Of a DNA stretch of 64,000 bases, positions 25,624-32,980 are shown piece after piece. The stretch's first letter is position 1. Each line of letters opens with the position of its first letter. Made by a program: the position numbers and the translations under genes. This DNA comes from Bdellovibrio sp. 28-41-41 (lineage in GTDB: Bacteria; Bdellovibrionota; Bdellovibrionia; Bdellovibrionales; Bdellovibrionaceae), in contig NCGL01000024.1 of the NCBI GenBank assembly GCA_002256935.1, forward strand, positions 1 to 64,000, in the 5' to 3' direction. Below the pieces are notes generated by a model, which searched no databases, had not been told where the DNA came from, and saw nothing but the letters and a program-made list of their open reading frames with translations.

Positions 25624-26130
25624 ATGAAAAAAGAGCTGAATTACACATTTTTTGATATCAACGCTGGCCTGCCCGCGAAACCAGTATTTAATCAACCTCC
25701 TCCCGCCAATTGGAATTTTGCTCAAGATCAAGAAAAACTGGCATTAACCAGCGTTCCGACTCCAGAAATTTCGGGCAATCAAAATGAGATGGCTGACGTG
25801 AAGATGGAAATCATAGAAATCCAGAAGGCATCTAAGTTACGTACAGATCGTTACAACCTGTCGCTGCAACGCTTAGAAGCACAGCAAAATCAAATGGCTA
25901 ATGATATCTCGGAAAAGTTTGCTTTGTTGCTACAAAAAATGAATGAACAAAAAAAGTACGATCAAAAAGTTCAAGACATCGTTGATCGTCACAATAATTT
26001 GCTAAAGGGCTACGAAGTTCGTTTGAATCAAATGCAAAAACTATTGATGCAAAAAGAACAAGACTACGTTGAAGCCGTGACGTCATTAAAAGAATTGAAA
26101 GCTGAAATCGGACGCTTAAAACGTTTATAA
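25624..26130 (+). CDS. Coiled-coil protein, unknown function
   Basis: 168 residues. A Pro-rich N-terminus (1-50) is followed by a long Gln/Leu/Lys heptad region (55-166) predicted as coiled coil. No membrane segment. The ATG is preceded by AGGAGG at ideal distance, so high translation is expected. The lipoprotein gene starts 4 nt after its stop, so the two are probably cotranscribed. Confidence 0.75.
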   Translation: MKKELNYTFFDINAGLPAKPVFNQPPPANWNFAQDQEKLALTSVPTPEISGNQNEMADVKMEIIEIQKASKLRTDRYNLSLQRLEAQQNQMANDISEKFALLLQKMNEQKKYDQKVQDIVDRHNNLLKGYEVRLNQMQKLLMQKEQDYVEAVTSLKELKAEIGRLKRL

Positions 26131-26134
26131 AAAA

Positions 26135-27430
26135 TTGAAACAACTGGGATTGTTTTTTATTTTAGGATTGTTTTTAGTCGGATGTACGACAGGACAAATC
26201 ATCGAGAAAAAAGAATACGCACCCGCTATCGAAGCTCTAAAAACGGATAATCGCAAATTAGCTCTAAACCGTTTTCCAAATAAAGAAGAAAGCCATTTCA
26301 TTCCTTTGCTTGAAAAAGTTTATTTGCAATTGATTGATGACGTCGATGTCATCAGCAAAGCTTCAAAAGAAACTCCTGAATTTACGCAACTATTGCGTGA
26401 GTCCCGCGAGATCGAACGTAATGAAAAATTGTCGGTGTCCAATGAAATCGGCCAATTGTTTTTTATCAAAACTGATGAAGGTTACTATCCAGCCAATCAC
26501 GAGATCTTTTGGATGCACTATTTGCTGGGCTTAACATTTGTTAAAAGAAACCAAATCGCTAGCGCGCGCGTAGAAGCCAAACGTATTTCAGAATTGTTTA
26601 CCCGGGTGGATATGAGTGGAAAACCATTTTATGATAATGCTGGCACTCGCATACTGTCGGCCTCTCTATGGGCGATGTGCGGAGAAAAAGAAAATGCAAT
26701 CGTAGATCTTCGTAAAGCCGAAGCGATGGGTGGTTTTGTCGGTGCCAATCAATACGAAACAAAACCGCTAAATTGGAATTTACTTTTTAAAGGGACTGGC
26801 TTCAATCCAGACAGTAACTCGAGTTCCTTTTCCGACAAGATCAGTGGGTTTAAAACAATTCAGTTTAGTTCTGACATTCCTCTGAAAGATGTTCCTGTCT
26901 CGAAGGCGGGTAGTTCACGAATTGTTTTCTCTTCGAAACCGTGGCATTCTGAAAATCTAGTTCGGAATGAATCGTTCAAAGAAACTATTCAAAAATCAAA
27001 ATACATGTCACGTATGTTTAAGAGTGAGCTTGAATATCAGTCGTTGAATTTGATAACGAGTGTTGCAACAGGCGTCGTTTTGGCGACGGGAATTACCGTC
27101 GGTGTTGCGATTGTAGGCGGTGGAATATATTTGCTAGCTCAGTCCGGAGCTTCGGGCGGGGCGACTGAAGGTATAGCGCAAATTATGGGTATTGGACTGA
27201 TCGCGGGGACTGAAATTTATAGCTCAGGCATGCGATTTTATGATTCTACTCAGCTGAAAATTCAAAGTGAGCGTAAAGAGTTTCAAGATGTGAGTCGATT
27301 TTATCGTTATGTCCGATTTGTTCCCGACTATTTTGTTTTAGATGCAGATCTTTCTTCAACAACGAAAAAACCTGCATTTTTGCAGAACGAAAGCTCTAGT
27401 GGTCGTATTAGGCTACAGTTTGAACCCTGA
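26135..27430 (+). CDS. Lipoprotein, COG3014-like
   Basis: 431 residues from a TTG start. Lipoprotein signal with lipobox L-V-G-C (C17). The region 35-215 has the helical repeat-like pattern of COG3014 proteins (Y-P-A-N-H-E-I-F-W-M-H-Y-L-L-G, then A-R-V-E-A-K-R-I), and 305-360 holds a Gly/Ala/Val-rich hydrophobic stretch that could insert in a membrane. Function of that group is unknown. The stop codon is the first base of a 38-bp inverted repeat shared with dsbD. Confidence 0.7.
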   Translation: MKQLGLFFILGLFLVGCTTGQIIEKKEYAPAIEALKTDNRKLALNRFPNKEESHFIPLLEKVYLQLIDDVDVISKASKETPEFTQLLRESREIERNEKLSVSNEIGQLFFIKTDEGYYPANHEIFWMHYLLGLTFVKRNQIASARVEAKRISELFTRVDMSGKPFYDNAGTRILSASLWAMCGEKENAIVDLRKAEAMGGFVGANQYETKPLNWNLLFKGTGFNPDSNSSSFSDKISGFKTIQFSSDIPLKDVPVSKAGSSRIVFSSKPWHSENLVRNESFKETIQKSKYMSRMFKSELEYQSLNLITSVATGVVLATGITVGVAIVGGGIYLLAQSGASGGATEGIAQIMGIGLIAGTEIYSSGMRFYDSTQLKIQSERKEFQDVSRFYRYVRFVPDYFVLDADLSSTTKKPAFLQNESSSGRIRLQFEP

Positions 27431-27550
27431 AAACAAAGATAAATTCTTCAAGCGAATTGAAGATGATATTATCGAAGACAGCTGTCTTAATATGAGATAG
27501 CCAGTTATTTAACATCTTCAATTCGCTTGAAGAATTTATCTTTGTTTTCA
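27428..27550. repeat. 38-bp inverted duplication between lipoprotein gene and dsbD
   Basis: 27428-27465 and 27513-27550 are perfect reverse complements over 38 bp. The right arm encodes the last residues of DsbD on the minus strand, so the left arm is a copied, inverted piece of dsbD placed exactly at the TGA stop of the lipoprotein gene. The 47-nt spacer holds a second perfect palindrome AAGACAGCTGTCTT (27475-27488), itself flanked by ATATT (27466-27470) and AATAT (27489-27493). RNA from either side would fold into a long hairpin and probably end or protect both transcripts. Confidence 0.95.
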
Positions 27551-29292
27551 AACTCAGTCAGGGTCTTTGCTTTTATCCAAGTGCCGGTCGAATCGAAAAA
27601 TAGAATCGTTGGAAGTCCGACAATGCCGTATTTTTTCTTTAACTCATTAAGTGATGTAGAGTCTTTGGTTGCGTCCATTTTTAGAAGAACTATATTTTTT
27701 GCACGCTCTCTGAATTCAGCAGTCGTGAACACTTTTTCTTCTAGTTCCCAGCAGGCAGCGCACCAGTCGGCAAAGAAATCTACGATCACTGTTTTCTTAT
27801 CTAGCTTGGCTTGCTCAAGTGCGGACTCTGAAAATGGTTTCCATAGGTTGTCTTTATTGAATTTCACGTCCTGAAACTCGATATTAGGACCTGATTTTCC
27901 ATCAAGCCCAGTGACACCCATTACAAAAAAGGCGAAACCTAAAATCAGAGCGGCTTGCATAAAGCCTTTACGAATTAAATCACGTTTCTTGTTGCCTGGC
28001 TTTAAGAATGCACCATACAAACTGGCTAAGGTAACGAGCGCTACGCCAAGTACGCTTTGGAAAACCCGCATAGGAACTAATAACTCGAAATAATAGAAAA
28101 ATCCCACTAACATCAATGTACCAAGAATCACTTTCGTTGTTTCCATCCACGGACCTGAACGCGGTAGCTTGCGCAAAAGTTCGGTTGAAGATCCCAAGAC
28201 GATGAAAATTAGACCCATCCCCATCGCATAGGTAAATAGTAGAAAGAAACCAAATACAGAGCTTTGCTGAGTTGATACATAAGTCAAAATAGAGACCAGC
28301 ACGGGCCCCACGCACGGACTGGCCACGATACCGGCAAATAAACCAGAAAGATATGCGCCAAGGTATCCTTTTTGTTTTGGGCCTTGGCCAAATCGCTGGG
28401 TAATAAAACTAGGCATTTGTAATTCGAATGCACCGTACATCGATAGCGCCATTAGAAAAAATAAACCGCAGATGAAAGATAAAACATAAGGATTGGATAA
28501 TATCGAGCCAAACAACATTCCAGACTTCGCGGCGAGCAATCCCAGAATAGAATAGGTCGTTGCTATACCAAGAACGTAGATAATACTTATCAAAAAGTTT
28601 GTTAAGCGAGTTCGTCTTTCAGAATGATTATTTAAAATAGCCAGCGTAATAGGGATCATCGGAAAAATACACGGCGTGAAGCTAGTCACGATCCCAGCTA
28701 AGAATGCCAAGATCAGTGCTAGCCATAAACTTTGCCCTAAGAAGTAACTAAATCCTTCAGTAGAAAAAAGAGACATATCTTTTGGCATATTAGCCGGTGT
28801 CGCTTTTTCTTTGCCTGTGAACGTGACGGGAATAGAAACATCTTTGCTTTTTGGGAATAAACAAAACGCATCAGAGCATGCTTGGTACGTGAGTTCAAAA
28901 ACAAGCTTTCCGTTGTCATCTACAAAGCGATCAGGTGTTTCCAGAAGTATCGTCATAGACGAGTTGCCCTCAATACCGGTGCGATCTTTTTTTGAAAATT
29001 TATCAAACCATTTCTTTAAAGGATTTAATGTAATTGTTTTTGAAATAATTCCTGATGGCTCAAGAACGGTAACCTTGAATTGATCTTCATAGGCGTGAAA
29101 ACCTTTAGGAAGTTGTAAATTTAATTGAACAGAGTATTCATTTTTAGGTTTGATTTCAGATGGGCTGGCGGCAACCTGTATACTGAGGGGATCTTTTGCA
29201 CTCTCTTGCGCTTGAATATGGTTCAGGCCCAAAAGGCTAGATGCCAGAGCGAAAAATACCAGTACTGTGGTTGTCAGTCGAGTGTTGTGCAT
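27505..29292 (-). CDS. dsbD: Thiol:disulfide interchange protein DsbD
   Basis: 595 residues from ATG 29292 (a GTG one codon upstream is also possible). DsbD moves reducing power from cytoplasmic thioredoxin to the periplasm. Signal peptide, N-terminal DsbD-alpha domain (about 30-150), central eight-helix domain with the conserved S-F-T-P-C-I-F-P-M-I-P and a second cysteine in A-S-P-C-V-G-P, and a C-terminal thioredoxin-fold domain with W-C-A-A-C near residue 512. All three redox units are present. AGGATAGG precedes the start. Its 3' end supplies one arm of the 38-bp inverted repeat. Confidence 0.94.
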   Translation of the reverse strand: MHNTRLTTTVLVFFALASSLLGLNHIQAQESAKDPLSIQVAASPSEIKPKNEYSVQLNLQLPKGFHAYEDQFKVTVLEPSGIISKTITLNPLKKWFDKFSKKDRTGIEGNSSMTILLETPDRFVDDNGKLVFELTYQACSDAFCLFPKSKDVSIPVTFTGKEKATPANMPKDMSLFSTEGFSYFLGQSLWLALILAFLAGIVTSFTPCIFPMIPITLAILNNHSERRTRLTNFLISIIYVLGIATTYSILGLLAAKSGMLFGSILSNPYVLSFICGLFFLMALSMYGAFELQMPSFITQRFGQGPKQKGYLGAYLSGLFAGIVASPCVGPVLVSILTYVSTQQSSVFGFFLLFTYAMGMGLIFIVLGSSTELLRKLPRSGPWMETTKVILGTLMLVGFFYYFELLVPMRVFQSVLGVALVTLASLYGAFLKPGNKKRDLIRKGFMQAALILGFAFFVMGVTGLDGKSGPNIEFQDVKFNKDNLWKPFSESALEQAKLDKKTVIVDFFADWCAACWELEEKVFTTAEFRERAKNIVLLKMDATKDSTSLNELKKKYGIVGLPTILFFDSTGTWIKAKTLTEFENKDKFFKRIEDVK

Positions 29293-29396
29293 CACCTATC
29301 CTATCGGTTTTTTAGTATTATAGCTTAGTTCTGAAGAAACGTTGAGAGTGTTTTCAGACCTAGGTCCGGAAAATTCAAACTTTTTTCGCCTTAGAC

Positions 29397-29423
29397 TCAA
29401 TATTTTACAGCAGGCACCGATTA
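29397..29423 (+). promoter_or_regulatory. FliA (sigma-28) like promoter of motAB
   Basis: TCAA (29397-29400), 15 nt, then ACCGATTA (29416-29423) resembles the sigma-28 pattern TAAA-N15-GCCGATAA with one mismatch in the -35 and two in the -10. Transcription would start near 29430, leaving only a short leader before GAGG and the ATG at 29441. It fits expression of motAB by the FliA encoded at 11150. A palindrome GACCTAGGTC lies further upstream (29357-29366). Confidence 0.5.
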
Positions 29424-29440
29424 GACACGCGAGGTAAAAT

Positions 29441-30307
29441 ATGGGATTTGTAGGTGTTATAGTCGTTTTCGCAATGGTGTTCGGCGGCTTTATTTTAGCT
29501 GGTGGACATTTAAGTGTTATCATAAGCGCTGCGCCACTCGAGTTGATGATCATCGGGGGGGCCGCACTGGGAGCGTATATCATCGCCAACCCAATGAAAA
29601 TTATCAAAGCTGGATTCAAGCTTGGTATGCACGCGATGACGGCAAAAGGTCCCCAGAAAAAAGATTATTTAGAACTATTGCAATTATTGTTTCAGATATT
29701 CCAAGTCTTCCGTAAAGAGGGACCTCAAGGGATCGAGAAACATATCGAAGATCCATCTAAGAGTGATATTTTTAAAGCGTATCCAAATTTTATGAAGAAT
29801 CATCATGCCGTACATTTTCTGTGCGACACGATGAAGATTACATTGTCAGCCGAGTTATCTCCGTACGACGTAGATGATTTATTAGATGGAGATATTAAAG
29901 CGATTCACGCAGAAGAGCACATGGCTCAGCATGCGGTTCAAGCGGTAGCCGATGGGTTCCCGGGACTAGGGATCGTTGCCGCCGTTTTGGGTATCGTTAA
30001 AACCATGGGACATTTAACTGAAGGTACTGAAGTTATCGGTCGATTAATCGGTAATGCCCTTGTTGGAACGATGTTGGGGGTTTTCGGAGCCTACGGGATG
30101 ATCGGTCCAGTGGCGTCTAAAATGGCCGCTGATATCGAAGCCGAAGGTAGATATTTAGGATGTATTAAAGCAGCTATGATTAGCTTACAGCGAGGCGCCC
30201 CTCCCTTAGTGTGCGTAGAGTTTGCTCGCCGTGGAATCATGCCTGAAGAAAGACCGACGTTCGAAGAAATGGACAAAGCAACGAAAGATATTAAGAAAGC
30301 CGCCTAA
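29441..30307 (+). CDS. motA: Flagellar stator protein MotA
   Basis: 288 residues, full length. MotA forms the pentameric ring of the proton- or sodium-driven stator. Four membrane helices (two near the N-terminus, two at about 170-225), a large cytoplasmic loop, and the conserved A-D-G-F-P-G-L-G-I-V-A-A-V-L-G-I and L-V-G-T-M-L-G-V-F motifs are present. Followed by a stem-loop and motB. Confidence 0.96.
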   Translation: MGFVGVIVVFAMVFGGFILAGGHLSVIISAAPLELMIIGGAALGAYIIANPMKIIKAGFKLGMHAMTAKGPQKKDYLELLQLLFQIFQVFRKEGPQGIEKHIEDPSKSDIFKAYPNFMKNHHAVHFLCDTMKITLSAELSPYDVDDLLDGDIKAIHAEEHMAQHAVQAVADGFPGLGIVAAVLGIVKTMGHLTEGTEVIGRLIGNALVGTMLGVFGAYGMIGPVASKMAADIEAEGRYLGCIKAAMISLQRGAPPLVCVEFARRGIMPEERPTFEEMDKATKDIKKAA

Positions 30308-30327
30308 ATAATTTAGGAGCTTTAGAA

Positions 30328-30355
30328 AACAGAGTCGCCCTTAGGCGACTCTGTT
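30328..30355 (+). other. Stem-loop between motA and motB
   Basis: Perfect 12-bp stem AACAGAGTCGCC / GGCGACTCTGTT with a CTTA loop in the 65-bp motA-motB gap. There is no T-run after it, so it is more likely to stabilise the motA message or attenuate read-through, giving more MotA than MotB as the 5:2 stator needs. Function is inferred. Confidence 0.7.
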
Positions 30356-30372
30356 AGCAAGCGAAGGAACCA

Positions 30373-31314
30373 ATGGCTAAAGAAAAACCAATGATCGTTA
30401 TCAAAAAAGTCATCGTGGTCGGAGCCGGCCACCATGGCGGTTCGTGGAAGGTGGCCCTTGCCGATTTCATGACCGCGATGATGGCGTTCTTCTTGGTTAT
30501 GTGGCTATTGGGTCAGTCAGAAGATACTAAGAAAGCGATCTCTGATTATTTCTCGACTCCGTCGGTGATAGAATACAATTTTAAAAACTACGGAGCCACA
30601 ATAACTCTTGAAAAATTATTTTTGGATTTGGTGAATGAACCTTTGCAAGCGTTTGAATCATTCATGGAACCGATGGATAAGACTCCCAATTTATTGGATA
30701 TGGGATCGGCCAGTGTCGTGGCTGGATTTTTAGCTGATTCATTAGCAGAAGACGCTCAAAATGTTAAGATTGATCAAACTGGATTCGAATTTGATATTCC
30801 AGAAACTATTTTATTTAGTAAAGGCACGGCTCAACCAAGTGCACGTTTCATTGAAGTCATGGATAAAATTAAGGGTGTCACAACTGGCTTAGAAGATGCA
30901 AAAATTGAATTGAAATCAGTTGTTACAACAGGGACTTTATTAGACGCGCAGGAAAAAAATGCGTTGGATGTGGCGCAGGCTCGTCTAGATTTAGTATCAA
31001 ATAAAGTAAAAGCGGGTTTAGAAAGCACGACCGTTGATATCAATGGTGCGACCAGCGTCGTAAATACAAAAGGTGATTCTGCATCGGAAAAGAAAATTGG
31101 TTTTGTTCGTATTTCTATCAAACAGAAAGAGCTTAAAGCTAATGGTCAGCCGCAAAGAAAATTGGAAACAGCATTTGGTCCCGCAAATCAAGATGCAAAT
31201 GTTTACGATGACTTTGTGACCCAATTAGCGACTCAAAAGAAAAAGTCAGCCGAAGCTGCACCCGAAAAAGGTGACAATAAAGGCAAGGCAAAACCAGAAT
31301 CCATCAAAAAATAA
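30373..31314 (+). CDS. motB: Flagellar stator protein MotB
   Basis: 313 residues. MotB anchors the stator to peptidoglycan and carries the ion-binding Asp. The plug/membrane region S-W-K-V-A-L-A-D-F-M-T-A-M-M-A-F-F-L-V-M-W (residues about 26-46) contains that Asp. The C-terminal OmpA-like domain is divergent: the usual G-H-T-D motif is absent, though the N-A-L-D-V-A-Q-A-R-L helix resembles the normal N-x2-L-S-x2-R-A. The tail is Lys/Pro-rich. Peptidoglycan binding may differ from the standard. Confidence 0.9.
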   Translation: MAKEKPMIVIKKVIVVGAGHHGGSWKVALADFMTAMMAFFLVMWLLGQSEDTKKAISDYFSTPSVIEYNFKNYGATITLEKLFLDLVNEPLQAFESFMEPMDKTPNLLDMGSASVVAGFLADSLAEDAQNVKIDQTGFEFDIPETILFSKGTAQPSARFIEVMDKIKGVTTGLEDAKIELKSVVTTGTLLDAQEKNALDVAQARLDLVSNKVKAGLESTTVDINGATSVVNTKGDSASEKKIGFVRISIKQKELKANGQPQRKLETAFGPANQDANVYDDFVTQLATQKKKSAEAAPEKGDNKGKAKPESIKK

Positions 31315-31328
31315 AATTCGAGGGTGTT

Positions 31329-31828
31329 GATACTAATGGCATTTCTCAGATTGAGACAGGGCCATTGGTTTGCGCTGATTTAGTCTGAATGAATCGGTTT
31401 CAACTCGTATTCACTTTGCTTCTGAAAGATCGTGATGAGTATTTCCAGCAGAACTCTGTACCGATTGTGCAAGGTCCGGACGGTAAAGTTTATATGATCG
31501 ATCATCACCATTTTACTATGGCTGCGGCTGAAGCTGGCTATGACCAAGTTTATGTCAATTGCCTCGATACATAACGTGGTTAAAAAATGATCCGTATCGT
31601 GCGTTAGCGGGCAAAGTGAGACAAAAAGACGGCTTTAAAAAAACAGAAATACCATTTGCCGAATTCGAATGGGCCGATTTTTTTCGATCACGTATTTCAG
31701 AAGAGTTAGTTGATAAAGACTATAATAAAGCTGTGGCCATTGCTCTAAGACTTTCAAAGACCGACGAGGCGAAACAATTGCCTGGTTACAATGGGAATGC
31801 GCTCTGTATCGAAGTATACGCTAACTAA
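31329..31828 (+). pseudogene. ParB-like nuclease (ParBc_2 family) remnant
   Basis: Pieces of one protein are spread over two frames. The first piece, G-I-S-Q-I-E-T-G-P-L-V-C-A-D-L-V, hits a TGA at 31386 and continues as K-D-R-D-E-Y-F, then V-P-I-V-Q-G-P-D-G-K-V-Y-M-I-D-H-H-H and V-Y-V-N-C, ending at 31574. The second piece, from about 31559 in another frame, reads L-P-R-Y-I-T-W-L-K-N-D-P-Y-R-A-L-A-G and later F-A-E-F-E-W-A-D-F-F-R to 31828. These match PF08857-type proteins, but the middle segment of roughly 35-40 residues is missing and no start is left. The gene is dead or mis-assembled. Confidence 0.8.
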
Positions 31829-31873
31829 TATCTGGCAGTTGAAATTCAAATTAAGTTCATCAATACTAAGCGA

Positions 31874-32965
31874 ATGACAAACTCGGCACCTAAATCAAAA
31901 AACCCCATATACTTTATCTTCGCAACTATAATGCTAGACATGATTGGTATTGGACTGATTATACCGGTGCTACCGGATGTAATTAGACGGTTCATTGCTG
32001 ATCCCGGGCAGGTCACTGAAAACTTCGGCTACTTTATTGCGGTCTATGCTGTCATGCAGTTTGTGGCATCACCTATTTTGGGCGGTTTCTCTGACCAGTT
32101 CGGTCGTCGCCCCATTTTACTGGGGTCATTGTTAGGTGCAGGAATCGACTATATTTTTATGGCTCTAGCGCCGACGTTGAATTTACTTTTCCTTGGGCGA
32201 ATTATCGCAGGGCTTACCGGCGCAAGCATGACGGTTGCAAATTCTTATATTGCTGATATTTCCGATGATAGTAATCGTTCTTCAAATTTTGGAATGATCG
32301 GCGCTGCATTTGGAATCGGTTTTATCGCAGGTCCTATCATTGGAGGGTTACTGGGTCAGTTGAGTCCTCAAATGCCATTCTACGGAGCCGCGGTTCTAAA
32401 TATTTTAAATTTTTTATTCGGTTTATTTATTTTGCCTGAGTCTTTGAAAAAAGAAAATCGTCGCGTAGTTAACTGGAGAAAATTAAATCCTAAGTTTGGC
32501 TGGAATTCTATTCAAGTCGGCGTTTCCCTTAGTTTTGTGGGGCTAATCTACGGAATGAGTCAGTCGCTTTTAACATCAAAATTAGTTCCGAAGTGGGGCG
32601 AGTCAAAATCCCTAGTCATTGGGATTTTCTTTAATGCGTTTGGTTTTTTGCTCTATGGAATCGCGCCGTATGGTTGGATGATGTATGGAATTATGGTGGT
32701 GTCAGCGCTGCAGGGATTATCGATGCCGTGCCTTCAATCCATCATGACTAAAAAAGTAGATGTCCGTTATCAAGGCGAACTGCAGGGCGGACTGGTTTCT
32801 GTAGGCAGTGTCACAGCAATTCTATCACCCTTGATCTACACGCATAGCTTCAATTGGGGATCGCAATCGGGCGAATACATACTTTTAGGCGCTCCGTATT
32901 TTGTGGCCTCTGTGTTTGGATTGTTGTTAGACGATTTCGATGCGGAAAATTGGCGGGTTGACTAA
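31874..32965 (+). CDS. TetA-type MFS transporter lacking one helix
   Basis: 363 residues, against about 400 for the family. Related to TetA-class proton antiporters: L-D-M-I-G-I-G-L-I-I-P-V-L-P in helix 1, motif A F-S-D-Q-F-G-R-R-P-I-L-L, motif C F-G-I-G-F-I-A-G-P-I-I-G-G. After the central loop (E-S-L-K-K, then K-L-N-P) the sequence jumps straight to K-F-G-W-N-S-I-Q-V-G-V-S-L, which in relatives lies about 41 residues later; helix 7 is therefore missing (junction near 32488-32497, in frame). The remaining C-terminal helices would be inverted, so the product is probably inactive. First gene of a likely operon with the next two. Confidence 0.85.
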   Translation: MTNSAPKSKNPIYFIFATIMLDMIGIGLIIPVLPDVIRRFIADPGQVTENFGYFIAVYAVMQFVASPILGGFSDQFGRRPILLGSLLGAGIDYIFMALAPTLNLLFLGRIIAGLTGASMTVANSYIADISDDSNRSSNFGMIGAAFGIGFIAGPIIGGLLGQLSPQMPFYGAAVLNILNFLFGLFILPESLKKENRRVVNWRKLNPKFGWNSIQVGVSLSFVGLIYGMSQSLLTSKLVPKWGESKSLVIGIFFNAFGFLLYGIAPYGWMMYGIMVVSALQGLSMPCLQSIMTKKVDVRYQGELQGGLVSVGSVTAILSPLIYTHSFNWGSQSGEYILLGAPYFVASVFGLLLDDFDAENWRVD

Positions 32966-32980
32966 ATCTCTACAGGTGAA

